The notes beneath the pieces were generated by a model that was given only the letters and a program-made list of their open reading frames with translations, was not told where the DNA came from and searched no databases. From the NCBI RefSeq assembly GCF_002272135.1, contig NZ_NPBF01000028.1:1-64000 (forward strand): a stretch of DNA of 64,000 bases, written 5' to 3'. Made by a program: the position numbers and the translations under genes. Source of the stretch: Virgibacillus sp. 7505. GTDB taxonomy: Bacteria > Bacillota > Bacilli > Bacillales > Amphibacillaceae. Positions 27,113 through 36,935 of the stretch are shown here, piece after piece (the stretch's first letter is position 1; each line of letters begins with the position of its first letter).

Positions 27113-28219
27113 TTCTAACGCGCCTTCTGGATTGTAAGCAGAAATATCGATATCGGTTTCTTGTCCCAATATCAGCTTGGTGAGCTGAGAGGCAACAAAC
27201 GGCCCCATTGTAAGGCCTGACGCACCTAACCCATTCATTACATAAAGATTTTTATGCTTTGGCAGACGGCCGAATACCGGGAGGAAACCAGGGGTAAATG
27301 GCCGGAATCCAACCCGAGTCTCAGCCAGTACAGCTCCTGCTAATTCAGGAGCAAGCTGCATAGCCTTACTCAGTACTTCATGTACTCCGCCGGCCGTGAT
27401 TTTCGTATTCATCTCTGTATCATTCTCGTGAGTGGCTCCTGCTACCATTCTGCCGTCTGGGAATGCGAGCAGATATTGATCATTAGGCGGTATTATAACA
27501 GGCCAAGTCTCTGTTTGAGCAGCATCCAGCTGTAAATGACAAATTTGGGCTTTTTGGAAGCTGACTTGCAGTGAATAGCCTAACGGTTCCAATAGCTCCT
27601 TGGCCCATGCCCCGGCGGTGACGACAACATGATCAGGTGTCCATATCTCATCGCCGGCTGTGACGGCGATTTGCCCAGCTGTCAACGATAGGCGAGCTTC
27701 GGCTGAAACAAAACGAGCGTTATATTTCTTAGCTGCCCGATGCAAACTATTACGTAAAGCCCGACCATCGACACGAGCGGCTCCGCTGACGTGCACTGCA
27801 CCAAACCCGGGGGCTAGTAATGGGAAAAGCTGGCGCACATCCTCTTCTCCCAACAGGCTGATGGCTCCCATTTCCGGAGCATCGTCTCTTCGTTTTTCTG
27901 CCCGCTTTTGCATGGCTTCCAGTTTCTTGGGATCCTGATGTAAACTTAAGGCACCTACGCGGGCATAGCCTGTTTCTTCTTCACCCTCAAGCCGGAGTTC
28001 TTCGATAATCTCCGGATAATAGCGGGCTCCGCCTTTGGCCAGCTCATACCAATCTTTGTTGCGCCGCTGGGAGAGCCACGGACATACGATACCTGCTGCA
28101 GCATCTGTCGCTTGTCCTTGGTCAAAGCGATCGATCACCGTAACTTGCATGCCGGCTTTGGCGAGCTTATAAGCGGTAACGGATCCTGCTATTCCTGCTC
28201 CAATAATTGCTATATGCAT
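27110..28219 (-). CDS. FAD-dependent amine/glycine oxidase-like enzyme (DadA family)
   Basis: 369 residues from the ATG at 28219 (AAAAGGATG upstream; the earlier ATG at 28240 lacks a site). FAD-binding Rossmann motif AIIGAGIAGSVTAYKLAKAG at 4-23, DAAAGIVCPWLSQR following, and a C-terminal GLGASGLTMGPFVASQLT that closes the flavin site. The family oxidises D-amino acids, glycine or sarcosine; substrate not determined. Single gene. Confidence 0.83.
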   Translation of the reverse strand: MHIAIIGAGIAGSVTAYKLAKAGMQVTVIDRFDQGQATDAAAGIVCPWLSQRRNKDWYELAKGGARYYPEIIEELRLEGEEETGYARVGALSLHQDPKKLEAMQKRAEKRRDDAPEMGAISLLGEEDVRQLFPLLAPGFGAVHVSGAARVDGRALRNSLHRAAKKYNARFVSAEARLSLTAGQIAVTAGDEIWTPDHVVVTAGAWAKELLEPLGYSLQVSFQKAQICHLQLDAAQTETWPVIIPPNDQYLLAFPDGRMVAGATHENDTEMNTKITAGGVHEVLSKAMQLAPELAGAVLAETRVGFRPFTPGFLPVFGRLPKHKNLYVMNGLGASGLTMGPFVASQLTKLILGQETDIDISAYNPEGALE

Positions 28220-28350
28220 GTCGAACATCCTTTTCTTCATTTAGCTACAATATACCATAGCATATCCACCCTTTTTTCAGTATCATAATCGAATGATATA
28301 TAGTATAAGTGAGAGGTAAAATAAAAAATCATAAAAGGACTTGTATAGAC

Positions 28351-29706
28351 ATGGCGACTAGAAGTAAAAAGCTGTTTCATCGTATAAAAATCAATCCGCC
28401 GCAATTTTTTGCGCTGGGATTTCTCGTGTTAATCGCATTGGGGACGTTTCTTCTGATGCTTCCGATGGCGACAGCGGATCGACACCATCTTTCTTTTATT
28501 GATGCGCTATTCGAGGCAACTTCAGCTGTTTGTGTGACAGGGCTGGTAGTGGTCGATACACAGACCACCTTTACTTTATTTGGCGAAATTGTACTGTTAT
28601 GTCTTATCCAGATAGGCGGATTAGGATTTATGACGCTCACCGTATTCATCGCATTGCTGCTTCGCCGCAATATAAGCTTTGAGGAGCGGCATTTAGTCAA
28701 AGAATCACTCAATCAAAATTCGTACGAAGGTATTGTCCGGATGGTGCGGTTTGTTCTCTTATTCACTGTTATTTGTGAGGTGATTGGAACGCTTATCCTC
28801 GGGATTCACTGGGGGGATGAGTTTGGCTATCCGAAATCTTTTTATTACGGACTCTTTCATTCAATATCAGCATTCAATAATGCCGGATTTGATATTATGG
28901 GGGATTTCAGCAGCGTGACTGCTTATGTTGGCGATCCAATAGTCAATCTTACGTTGACAAGTCTTCTGATGTTAGGTGGTATCGGCTTCATCGTCGTAGC
29001 TGATATCTTACAGAAGAAAAAAGGAAAACGGCTGATGCTCCATACAAAAGTTGTTTTATGGATGTCTGCTATACTTGTCGCTATCGGGACAATATTAATC
29101 TTTTTATTGGAGTATGGTAATCCAGCCACTATCGGAAATATGCCTTGGAATGAAAAACTATTAGCTTCTTATTTCCATGGTGTAGTCCCGAGGACTGCTG
29201 GTTTCAACTCGCTGAATACAGCTGATCTGACATTAGGATCACAGCTGGTAACTATGGCACTTATGTTTATCGGCGGCGGAACTGGAGGAACAGCAGGAGG
29301 CATTAAAGTCACAACGTTTGCCATATTGCTGTTTGCAGTATGGGCACTGATCAAAGGAAAGCAGGAAGTGAATATCAGAAATCGACGGATACCTGGGGAC
29401 TTAGTGTTCCGGGCATTTTCGATCACGACATATTCAGTCCTTCTCGTATCGTTATTCGTGTTTTTGCTTGCTATTACGGAGAAAGGCGCTGCACTCAATT
29501 ATATTGCGTTCGAAGTACTTTCTGCTTTCGGGACGGTTGGGATGACACTGGGATTGACGCCGGAGCTTTCCGAACCGGGGAAGATGCTTCTTTCCCTCCT
29601 CATGTTCATGGGTCGTGTTGGGCCGATTACTATCGCATTCGCGCTAGCTTTCCGAATCAGGAAGACTGCCGTGCGGAACCCGGAGGAACGAATCATCATC
29701 GGCTAA
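28351..29706 (+). CDS. Trk/Ktr-type potassium uptake membrane subunit
   Basis: 451 residues from the ATG at 28351 (AAAAGGA 11 bases upstream; a GTG at 28309 lies in frame without a site). Four M1-P-M2 repeats of the TrkH/KtrB superfamily with the pore loops SAVCVTGL, SAFNNAGFD, PRTAGFNS and SAFGTVGMTLG. Length fits KtrB/KtrD. It needs a cytosolic KtrA/KtrC RCK subunit, and none is encoded here, as is also the case for B. subtilis ktrC and ktrD, which are unlinked. It matters in osmoadaptation. Confidence 0.88.
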   Translation: MATRSKKLFHRIKINPPQFFALGFLVLIALGTFLLMLPMATADRHHLSFIDALFEATSAVCVTGLVVVDTQTTFTLFGEIVLLCLIQIGGLGFMTLTVFIALLLRRNISFEERHLVKESLNQNSYEGIVRMVRFVLLFTVICEVIGTLILGIHWGDEFGYPKSFYYGLFHSISAFNNAGFDIMGDFSSVTAYVGDPIVNLTLTSLLMLGGIGFIVVADILQKKKGKRLMLHTKVVLWMSAILVAIGTILIFLLEYGNPATIGNMPWNEKLLASYFHGVVPRTAGFNSLNTADLTLGSQLVTMALMFIGGGTGGTAGGIKVTTFAILLFAVWALIKGKQEVNIRNRRIPGDLVFRAFSITTYSVLLVSLFVFLLAITEKGAALNYIAFEVLSAFGTVGMTLGLTPELSEPGKMLLSLLMFMGRVGPITIAFALAFRIRKTAVRNPEERIIIG

Positions 29707-29796
29707 TATAGCTGTTGTATCCGTTTTCGGTTTCTCAATTCTTTGTTTTCAGATAAAATAGAACTACATCATTAAGGTGTTAGAGGAGTGACAGAC

Positions 29797-30294
29797 TTGA
29801 ATAAGAAAGAGATAGAAATATTAGAGCTATTAGAAAAAAACGGAAGAATGGATGTACATATGATAGCGCGGATGGTTGAGCTGTCCGTTGAGGAAGTAGA
29901 AGCTGCTATCCGTAAATTCGAGGAAATGCAGATTGTTCATGGTTATTCAACGTTGATCGATTGGACGGAAGTGCGGGGCTATGAAGGTGTGACCGCTATG
30001 ATTGATGTAAAGGTAACGCCTGTTCGAGGCAAAGGATTCGATGATGTAGCAGAACGTATTTATCGCTTCCCAGAAGTGAAAGCTGTCTATTTGATGTCAG
30101 GCGCATACGATTTGTCTGTATCAGTGGAAGGAAAGACGATGTCACAGGTGGCCCGCTTTGTATCGGAAAAGCTATCTACATTGGATACAGTTATTTCGAC
30201 GACTACGCACTTCATCCTGAAAAAGTATAAACATGATGGCATCATCTTCGGTGAGGATGACGATAATGATCGCAGAATGCCGGTGAGTCCATGA
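29797..30294 (+). CDS. alaR: Lrp/AsnC-family regulator (AlaR-like)
   Basis: 165 residues from a TTG at 29797 with GAGGAG 8 bases upstream; a GTG at 29788 is also possible. N-terminal HTH (ILELLEKNGRMDVHMIARMVELSVEEVEAAI) and a RAM ligand-binding domain (GVTAMIDVKVTPV, VKAVYLMSGAYDLSVSVEG). Length and partner match B. subtilis YugG, now AlaR, which controls alaR-alaT. Overlaps the aminotransferase gene by 4 bases. Confidence 0.85.
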   Translation: MNKKEIEILELLEKNGRMDVHMIARMVELSVEEVEAAIRKFEEMQIVHGYSTLIDWTEVRGYEGVTAMIDVKVTPVRGKGFDDVAERIYRFPEVKAVYLMSGAYDLSVSVEGKTMSQVARFVSEKLSTLDTVISTTTHFILKKYKHDGIIFGEDDDNDRRMPVSP

Positions 30295-31466
30295 GTCTGG
30301 ATACAAGCCGCTTCATTGCGGAGCATGTCGATGCTTTGAAACCATCCGGCATCCGGCGTTTCTTCGACTTAGCTTCGACAATGGATAATGTTATTTCCTT
30401 AGGGGTTGGTGAACCAGATTTCGTCACGCCCTGGAATGTGATCGAAGCAAGCTACCATTCACTCGAGCAAGGGTATACAGCCTACACAGCGAATGCTGGA
30501 CTGATGGAGCTACGTGAACTGATTTCTGATTATCTCAAAACGACATACTCTGTGAGCTATCGTCCGGCAGATCAAGTGATCGTGACGGTAGGGGCCAGTC
30601 AGGCAATCGATATTGCGCTGCGGGCTATCCTTAACCCGGGTGATGAGGTCATCATTGTCGAGCCGTGTTTTGTTGCTTATGCTTCGGCTGTTTCATTGGC
30701 AGGGGGCGTACCAGTCTCTGTAGGGACGAAAGCGGAGAATGGCTTCAAGCTGCAGCCGGAAGAGTTGGAGAGTGCCGTTACGCCAAAAACAAAGGCAATC
30801 ATCCTATGTAATCCGAATAACCCGACTGGCACGATGCTGAATCGTGAGGAGCTGCTGCCGATTGCGGAGCTTGTGGAAGAACATGACTTGCTCGTCCTTT
30901 CTGATGAGATATATGCAGAGCTGAGCTATGAAGCTGATTACGTGAGCTTCTCCGGCTTACCGAATATGCAGGATCGCACGATTCTTATTTCCGGATTTTC
31001 CAAATCGTTTGCGATGACAGGCTGGCGTCTCGGTTATGCCGCGGGACCTGCTGAACTGATCCAAGCAATGACAAAGATTCATCAGTATACAATCATGTGT
31101 GCGCCGACGATGGCCCAGTACGGTGCGGTAGAAGCGCTGCGCAGCGGAGCAGCCAGTGTAGAGCATATGAGAAAAAGCTATCGTCAGCGTAGGAACTTTG
31201 TTACATCAGCTTTTGAAGAAATGGGCTTGATGACCAACAGACCGGGCGGAGCTTTCTATATCTTCCCATCCATCAAAGAAACCGGTATGAGTTCCGAAGC
31301 CTTTGCGGAAGCTTTGCTGATTGAAGAAAAGGTGGCCGTTGTACCTGGAAGTGTTTTCGGGGAAAGCGGGGAAGGCTATATTCGCTGTTCTTATGCGACT
31401 TCGATGAAGCAGCTGACAGAAGCGATGAAACGGATCAAGCGTTTTGTTGAAAAGCAGCAAGCATAA
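30291..31466 (+). CDS. alaT: PLP-dependent aminotransferase (alanine transaminase AlaT/YugH)
   Basis: 391 residues, fold type I class I aminotransferase. Conserved NPNNPTG (174-180), DEIYAEL (205-211), the PLP lysine K238 in SGFSKSFAMTGWRLGY and the C-terminal arginine in YIRCSYATS. In B. subtilis the YugG-YugH pair makes alanine from pyruvate and glutamate. Translationally coupled to the regulator (ATGA). Ends in a terminator. Confidence 0.87.
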   Translation: MSLDTSRFIAEHVDALKPSGIRRFFDLASTMDNVISLGVGEPDFVTPWNVIEASYHSLEQGYTAYTANAGLMELRELISDYLKTTYSVSYRPADQVIVTVGASQAIDIALRAILNPGDEVIIVEPCFVAYASAVSLAGGVPVSVGTKAENGFKLQPEELESAVTPKTKAIILCNPNNPTGTMLNREELLPIAELVEEHDLLVLSDEIYAELSYEADYVSFSGLPNMQDRTILISGFSKSFAMTGWRLGYAAGPAELIQAMTKIHQYTIMCAPTMAQYGAVEALRSGAASVEHMRKSYRQRRNFVTSAFEEMGLMTNRPGGAFYIFPSIKETGMSSEAFAEALLIEEKVAVVPGSVFGESGEGYIRCSYATSMKQLTEAMKRIKRFVEKQQA

Positions 31467-31496
31467 AAAAGACCCTCTCGTATGAGAGGGTCTTTT
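31465..31496. terminator. Bidirectional terminator after alaT
   Basis: AAAAAAGACCCTCTC-GTAT-GAGAGGGTCTTTT, between convergent genes. Confidence 0.9.
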
Positions 31497-31499
31497 CGT

Positions 31500-31850
31500 T
31501 TATTCGTTCAATAGAAGTCTGTCACGGCCAAACTGGAACCAGTCTTTAACAACTTGTTTTTGGTCCTTGTCGAGGCTAGTCAATCCTTTATCAGATTCTG
31601 CTGCAAATACAGCATCGCCATATAGTTTGCCTAGTTCATGAACATGGTCATTGTGACGCTGGAAAATAGTAAAGTTCAACGGATCATTTTCCGTAGCACT
31701 TTCATTGCTGACGACAACAATACCGTCAACCAATCGTGTCATGATAGGTGAACCGCCGACAAACTTCTGAATGCCTTGTGGGTCTGATGGTACGGACTTT
31801 GCAGCAAAGTCTCTTTCTGGTTTAAGTACTAATGCTGATATTTTTGCCAT
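31500..31850 (-). CDS. Unknown small protein, possibly DUF3846-related
   Basis: 116 residues, no signal peptide or membrane segment. The start ISALVLKPERDFAAKSV, then FVGGSPIMTRLVDGIVVVSNESA, recalls DUF3846 proteins (a small beta-rich fold with VGG and VVVSNE-type motifs), but the resemblance is weak. The C-terminus WFQFGRDRLLLNE is helical. Good AAGGAG 9 bases before the ATG. It is 60 bases downstream of the Old Yellow Enzyme gene on the same strand and may be cotranscribed with it. Confidence 0.55.
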   Translation of the reverse strand: MAKISALVLKPERDFAAKSVPSDPQGIQKFVGGSPIMTRLVDGIVVVSNESATENDPLNFTIFQRHNDHVHELGKLYGDAVFAAESDKGLTSLDKDQKQVVKDWFQFGRDRLLLNE

Positions 31851-31910
31851 GTGGGTTCTCTCCTTCGAACGCTTTTATTCCATTAAAGCATAATAGGATG
31901 CACTTCGCTA

Positions 31911-33020
31911 TTACTCTGCTTTTGTCGGAACCCAGCCTTTTGTTTGCAGGATGATATTCCAAAGCGGTTCTGGAATGCCATGATGATCTTCGCGGGCGGG
32001 GTCGATCAAACGGATGATTTCGTCTTCGCGTCCTTCTTTAAGCTTCGTTGCGAATTCCGGATCAATCAGCAATTCACGACCCAATGCAATTAATGGGACA
32101 CCAGTTGCTTTCGCTGCAGCTACGTCTTCGGCGGAGTACAAGGATCCAACACCGATCAATGGTATTCTGTCATTGATTCGTTCTTTGATCAAATCAATAC
32201 GTTTCGCATTTGTATCAGCACCGCGTCGAGCTGTGGAGTGGAAGTCCATCAGGGATACATGCAGGTAATCCAAAGGTTTTTCTACAAGTGCATCAATTAA
32301 CTCGAATGTTTCTTTCATTGTCAATCCAGGTGTTTCCGGTTCTTCTGGGGAGAAACGATATCCTATGATAAAGTCTTTGGAGCCGTGTTTTTCTACAGTT
32401 TCCTTCACTTTATCGATGACAGCTAATGGGAAGCGCAAACGCTCGCCCCATTCATCATCACGACGATTGGAGAATGGAGAATAAAACTGCTGAATGATAT
32501 AGCCGTTTGCACCATGGATTTCTACACCATCGAAGCCTGCTTCGATAGCGCGGCGGGCAGCTTCACCAAAATCGTCTACGATTTGCTGAACCTCTGCTGT
32601 TTCCAATGCGCGCGGAGTAGCCGCTCCTTCTTTTTCAACAGCGCTTGGAGCAACAATATCTCCATTAGGCACAAGATCAGCAACTGCTTCACGTCCGCCG
32701 TGGTGTATCTGGAGGATTGCTTTTGCTCCTTCAGCCTTGATTGTGTCAGCCTGTTTCTTCAAGCCAGGGATGTCTGTATCATGAGCCACGGAAGGCTGTC
32801 CAGGGAATGCCTTCCCGCTATCAGAAACATTGGTTGCAGCAGTGATGACCAAGCCGATATCCTTGGAACGCTGTGCGATATATGGAAGTTCCTGATCAGA
32901 AATCGTACCATCAGGATTGGAAGAGTAATGTGTCATCGGAGCGAGTACGAAGCGGTTTTTCAACGTAACGCCATTTGGTAAAGTTAAACTCTCGAAAAGG
33001 GAAGCGTATTTTTCATTCAT
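31911..33020 (-). CDS. Old Yellow Enzyme family NADH-dependent flavin oxidoreductase (YqiG-like)
   Basis: 369 residues from the ATG at 33020; AAAGGAGG lies 10 bases upstream, while the open frame continues 58 codons further without any. FMN TIM barrel: [27 protein letters not shown] (substrate-binding His pair region), [30 protein letters not shown]-like (here DEWGER), and [16 protein letters not shown] near the end. It reduces activated alkenes. Length and sequence style fit B. subtilis YqiG. Confidence 0.87.
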   Translation of the reverse strand: [369 protein letters not shown]

Positions 33021-33183
33021 GGGAATCATTCCTCCTTTGTATGGACTATATTCTAGAGAGTTGTGAAAAAGGTAGCAAACAAAATGCTCATTCGTAAGCG
33101 AGTTATTTTTTGTAACAGCCATCTGCAAAAAATCTATGGCCATGCTATACTGTTGAAACAACAAAGACAGGAGCAACGATGGT

Positions 33184-33678
33184 ATGTTGAACAAATATGA
33201 TTATTACTATGGTGCCTTCCTTTCCAAGCTAGTATCCATGCAGATTGTACCTGCGCTGATCGAGGAAAGTAAGGAAAGGCGTGTATATCAGCTGGAAACA
33301 GGTTCGAATCGGATGAAAGTGTACTCGAAGTACGCGACAAGTTCGACCAATACGTGGAATTTCCGCTTCTCGGATGAGGAACGGGAACGTCTGCTGCAAT
33401 GGTCTGAAGAAGAACGGCACCAGCTGTTTGTGCTTATTTGCAGTAAGAAAGACCTTCTCGGCGGAGAAATCGCAATCCTGACATTCGACCAGCTGCTTGC
33501 GTGCATGGATGTGCGGGAGAAATATAAAGAAGCCAGCTGCCGTGTTGCAATCAGGAAAAAAAAGCATAGCCCGTTCCTTTATGCTTATGGTACTTCCCGC
33601 AGCTTGGATGATGCCTTACCGCTAACGCGTAATTTCGCGGATTTATTATTGCATACTTCGATACCAGAGCCCGTATAA
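33184..33678 (+). CDS. Unknown conserved protein, 164 residues
   Basis: No recognised family, no membrane segment. An N-terminal helical stretch (YYYGAFLSKLVSMQIVPALIEESKE) is followed by RRVYQLETGSNRMKVYSKYATSS, a core LFVLICSKKDLLGGEIAILTFDQLLACMD and a basic CRVAIRKKKHSPFLYAYGTSR. The alternation of strands and the K/E-rich core recall PD-(D/E)XK-like folds, but I cannot fix the catalytic residues, so this is only a suggestion. GGAG lies 10 bases before the ATG. Divergent from the OYE gene and followed by a terminator. Confidence 0.6.
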   Translation: MLNKYDYYYGAFLSKLVSMQIVPALIEESKERRVYQLETGSNRMKVYSKYATSSTNTWNFRFSDEERERLLQWSEEERHQLFVLICSKKDLLGGEIAILTFDQLLACMDVREKYKEASCRVAIRKKKHSPFLYAYGTSRSLDDALPLTRNFADLLLHTSIPEPV

Positions 33679-33680
33679 AG

Positions 33681-33714
33681 AAGTGTATAGCAGAAATTAG
33701 CTATACACTTTTTC
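33681..33714 (+). terminator. Terminator before glcT
   Basis: AAGTGTATAGC-AGAAATTA-GCTATACACTT and TTTT. Confidence 0.85.
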
Positions 33715-33744
33715 TATATAGGAAAGAAAGCGGATTCAAAAAAG

Positions 33745-33774
33745 TTACACAAAGGACTAATTATCTATTACAAT
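33745..33774 (+). promoter_or_regulatory. glcT promoter
   Basis: TTACAC (33745-33750), 18 bases, TACAAT (33769-33774), 29 bases before the glcT start. No cre or RAT seen here, consistent with constitutive glcT. Confidence 0.6.
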
Positions 33775-33803
33775 GGCGTTATGAATAAAAAAGGAGATAG
33801 TCT

Positions 33804-34646
33804 ATGGGGAAATCCTTTTCTGTCCAAAAAATACTCAATAATAATGTGCTGATAGCCGAAAATGAGGATTCAAAAGAAGTCGTCCTGATCGGTAAGGGAG
33901 TCGGTTTTGGTAAGAAATCAGGCAGTAAGCTGGAGGAAGGCGAATTTGAAAAGCTGTTTGTGCTTCAAGGTGAAAAGGAGCAGAACAGCTACAAGCAGAT
34001 GCTGGATCATATCGATGAAGAATTGGTTGCAGTTATGAATGATGTCATTTATCTAATCGCAGAGCGGATGGGGCAGCAATTAAATGAGCATATTCACATC
34101 GGGCTGACCGATCACTTAGCCTTTGCAATGAAACGACTGGAGCAAGGCTTGGATATCAAAAATCCTTTTGCAGTGGAAACGAAATTCATCTATCCGAAGG
34201 AATATAGCGTAGCTAGTGAGGCAGTATCACTTTTGAATGAACGGCTCGGCATCCAGCTGCCGGAAGGTGAAATCGGTTTTATTACACTGCATATTCACAG
34301 TGCTTGTATCAATCAGCCTGTAGGAGAACTAAGTCAATATACAAGGCTGATTGCGCAGATGTTCCAGGTGATCGAGGCAAGTTTAGCTATTACAGTCGAT
34401 CGGGAAAGTATTAATTATATAAGGCTTGTCCGTCATTTTCGTTTTGCAATAGACCGGATAAAACGGGGTGAGGAAGTTCGCGAGCCTGATAAAATCATGA
34501 ACCTATTGAAAACTGAATATCCGCTGTGCTATAATACTGCTTGGAAGCTAGTCAAAATATTACAGCAAACGTTAAAACGTCCTGTACAAGAAGCAGAGGC
34601 AGTCTATCTCACTTTGCATCTGTACCGTTTGACCAATAAATTATAA
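33804..34646 (+). CDS. glcT: BglG-family antiterminator GlcT
   Basis: 280 residues. RNA-binding domain 1-55 (SFSVQKILNNNVLIAENEDS), PRD1 about 62-168 and PRD2 about 172-280. Expected phosphorylation histidines are at H104 (LTDHLAF), H163 (TLHIH), H211 (VRHFRF) and H272 (TLHLYR). Adjacent to ptsG, whose EIIB would phosphorylate it when glucose is absent and switch it off. AAAAGGAG before ATG. It differs enough from the first antiterminator in residues 1-55 to recognise its own RNA target. Confidence 0.9.
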   Translation: MGKSFSVQKILNNNVLIAENEDSKEVVLIGKGVGFGKKSGSKLEEGEFEKLFVLQGEKEQNSYKQMLDHIDEELVAVMNDVIYLIAERMGQQLNEHIHIGLTDHLAFAMKRLEQGLDIKNPFAVETKFIYPKEYSVASEAVSLLNERLGIQLPEGEIGFITLHIHSACINQPVGELSQYTRLIAQMFQVIEASLAITVDRESINYIRLVRHFRFAIDRIKRGEEVREPDKIMNLLKTEYPLCYNTAWKLVKILQQTLKRPVQEAEAVYLTLHLYRLTNKL

Positions 34647-34662
34647 TGTGCATGGCATTTAT

Positions 34663-34758
34663 GCGTGTAACTGAACTGATCAGGCATGAGGATAAAAGGA
34701 TGCGCAAGAAGAATTCATTTCTTTTTGTGTGATTTTCTTTATCGCTCATGTCTTTTTT
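34663..34758 (+). promoter_or_regulatory. ptsG leader: GlcT RAT plus long terminator
   Basis: 34663-34690 (GCGTGTAACTG...GATCAGGCATGAG) has the longer RAT form used by GlcT. It overlaps a terminator whose arms GGCATGAG-GATAAA (from 34683) and TTTATC-G-CTCATGTC (to 34752), with an inner stem around a GAATTC loop, are followed by T6 at 34753-34758. A TATAAT (34642-34647) on the glcT stop codon gives a suitable -10 for this leader, with a poor -35. Confidence 0.8.
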
Positions 34759-34813
34759 ATTGATATTTTGTGTAAACGTTATCAGGATGTAAAGGAATTG
34801 GAGTGTATAGTAG

Positions 34814-36898
34814 ATGAAAAATGCTTTTGGTGTCCTGCAGAAAATCGGCCGGGCGCTTATGCTGCCTGTCGCAATACTACCTGCTGCCGGTATCTTGCTG
34901 GCATTGGGGGATGCATTACAGAATCCGGATCTGATGGGGAATATCGGATTTTTGAACAGTGCATGGGTGCAGCTCATTGCTTCTGTCATGCAAAGCGCCG
35001 GCTATATCGTATTTGATAACTTGCCGTTACTATTTGCGGTAGGTGTTGCCATTGGACTAGCGAATGGAGATGGTGTGGCAGGTATTGCAGCCATCATCGG
35101 TTATCTGATCATGAACGCGACGATGGGTGCGGTGCTCATCGCTAATGGCAGTATCCCGGAAGATGCTGTTGAACAAGCAGCATTCTTTGCAGGGAATAAT
35201 CCGGCCTATACGACGATGCTCGGAATCCCGACACTCGCCACAGGAGTATTCGGCGGGATCATTGTCGGTGTGCTGGCAGCCATTATGTTCAATAAATTTT
35301 ATAAAATTGAATTGCCGCAGTATCTGGGATTTTTCGCTGGAAAGCGTTTTGTTCCAATTGTGACATCTCTTTGTGCATTGGCGCTTGGTCTGTTGATGCT
35401 TGTTGTCTGGCCGCCAATCCAACATGCATTGAATAGCTTCTCGAGCGGCTTGTTATCTTCCAATATGACGCTGACGGCTTTCATTTTCGGTGTCATTGAG
35501 CGGGCATTGATTCCATTCGGTCTGCATCACATTTTTTATTCACCATTCTGGTATGAATTCTTCAGCTACACGAATGCGGCGGGAGAACTGATCCGCGGTG
35601 ATCAGCGTATTTTCATGGCGCAAATCAGAGATGGGGCGGAGCTGACAGCAGGTACATTCATGACTGGCAGATATCCGTTCATGATGTTCGGTTTGCCGGC
35701 GGCAGCCTTGGCTATTTATCACGAAGCAAGCCCTGAAAGAAAGAAAGTTGTTGCTGGGTTGATGGGTTCAGCGGCACTGACTTCCTTCTTGACAGGAATC
35801 ACAGAACCGCTTGATTTCTCTTTCTTGTTCGTTGCGCCATTGTTATACGCTGTACACTGTGTATTTGCTGGACTTTCCTATATGACGATGTACATGCTGG
35901 ATATTAAAGTCGGAATGACATTCTCCGGTGGATTCATTGATTTCTTCTTGTACGGAATCCTGCCCAACCGGACGGATTGGTGGCTGGTTATTCCAGTAGG
36001 ATTAGCTTTTGCGGTAATTTATTATTTCGTATTCCGATTCGCAATTCGTAAATTCAATCTCATGACGCCAGGTCGTGAAAGAGAAGTGAAAGAAGAAACA
36101 AATACAAGAAACTCTCGGGCTGGAGGATTGGCGTATCATGTGCTTGAAGCGATGGGTAATAAAGAAAATATAAAATACTTGGACGCATGTTTAACGCGTC
36201 TTCGAGTCACAGTGAATGATAAGAACAAAGTTGATAAAACTGAACTGAAGAAATTAGGGGCAGCGGGTGTACTGGAAGTCGGGAACAACATGCAAGCCAT
36301 ATTTGGGCCGAAATCGGAAGGGCTGAAAGAGCAGATACAGGATATCATAATGGGCAAGACATCAAGCTCGCAAAATGAAGCTGCACCTGCAGCGGAAGTC
36401 GTTTTACAGGTCGAGGATATCCAGTCAAACCTACTTCAAAATGACCCATTCGTCATACCGATGTCTGGAACACTGCGTTATTTGGAGGATGTACCGGATC
36501 TAGTCTTCTCTGAAAAACTAATGGGAGATGGCTTTGCGATCGAACCTGTCAATGGAACTGTTGTTTCTCCGATTAACGGGAAAGTCATCAACATTTTTCC
36601 TACAAAGCACGCCATTGGTTTAGAGGCAGACAATGGTCGTGAGGTGCTGATTCATATTGGATTGGAAACGGTGAATTTGAAGGGAGAAGGATTCGAGGTT
36701 TTTGTGAAAGAGGGAGACAGAGTCGTAGCGGGTCAGAAACTAGTGGAAGCTGACCTTGCAAATATAGAACCACAGGTCCCGTCTTTGCTGACCCCGGTTG
36801 TGTTTACGAATCTGGTACCTGCTGAGAAAGTTGTGTTCCAAGCGGGAAAGAAAGTAAAAGCGAACCAGAAAAACAGAGTTAAAATCGAAATGTATTAG
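34814..36898 (+). CDS. ptsG: PTS glucose transporter subunit EIICBA
   Basis: 694 residues. Imports and phosphorylates glucose. EIIC about 1-410 with ten or so membrane segments and the [14 protein letters not shown] motif; EIIB about 430-510 with the phosphocysteine C459 ([11 protein letters not shown]); EIIA about 545-694 with the phosphohistidine H614 (VLIHIGLET). The C-B-A order is that of PtsG and contrasts with the B-C-A order of BglP in this window. Its expression is set by the GlcT switch just upstream. GGAG 10 bases before ATG. Confidence 0.93.
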   Translation: MKNAFGVLQKIGRALMLPVAILPAAGILLALGDALQNPDLMGNIGFLNSAWVQLIASVMQSAGYIVFDNLPLLFAVGVAIGLANGDGVAGIAAIIGYLIMNATMGAVLIANGSIPEDAVEQAAFFAGNNPAYTTMLGIPTLATGVFGGIIVGVLAAIMFNKFYKIELPQYLGFFAGKRFVPIVTSLCALALGLLMLVVWPPIQHALNSFSSGLLSSNMTLTAFIFGVIERALIPFGLHHIFYSPFWYEFFSYTNAAGELIRGDQRIFMAQIRDGAELTAGTFMTGRYPFMMFGLPAAALAIYHEASPERKKVVAGLMGSAALTSFLTGITEPLDFSFLFVAPLLYAVHCVFAGLSYMTMYMLDIKVGMTFSGGFIDFFLYGILPNRTDWWLVIPVGLAFAVIYYFVFRFAIRKFNLMTPGREREVKEETNTRNSRAGGLAYHVLEAMGNKENIKYLDACLTRLRVTVNDKNKVDKTELKKLGAAGVLEVGNNMQAIFGPKSEGLKEQIQDIIMGKTSSSQNEAAPAAEVVLQVEDIQSNLLQNDPFVIPMSGTLRYLEDVPDLVFSEKLMGDGFAIEPVNGTVVSPINGKVINIFPTKHAIGLEADNGREVLIHIGLETVNLKGEGFEVFVKEGDRVVAGQKLVEADLANIEPQVPSLLTPVVFTNLVPAEKVVFQAGKKVKANQKNRVKIEMY

Positions 36899-36935
36899 AA
36901 AAGACAGCTATAGCGATAATGCTATAGCTGTTTTC
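36898..36935. terminator. Bidirectional terminator after ptsG
   Basis: ACAGCTATAGC-GATAAT-GCTATAGCTGT flanked by AAAAG and TTTTC. Confidence 0.85.

Noticed and set aside
33179-33190. ATG at 33179 as an earlier start of the unknown 164-residue gene
   Set aside because: It is in another frame and meets a stop after three codons.
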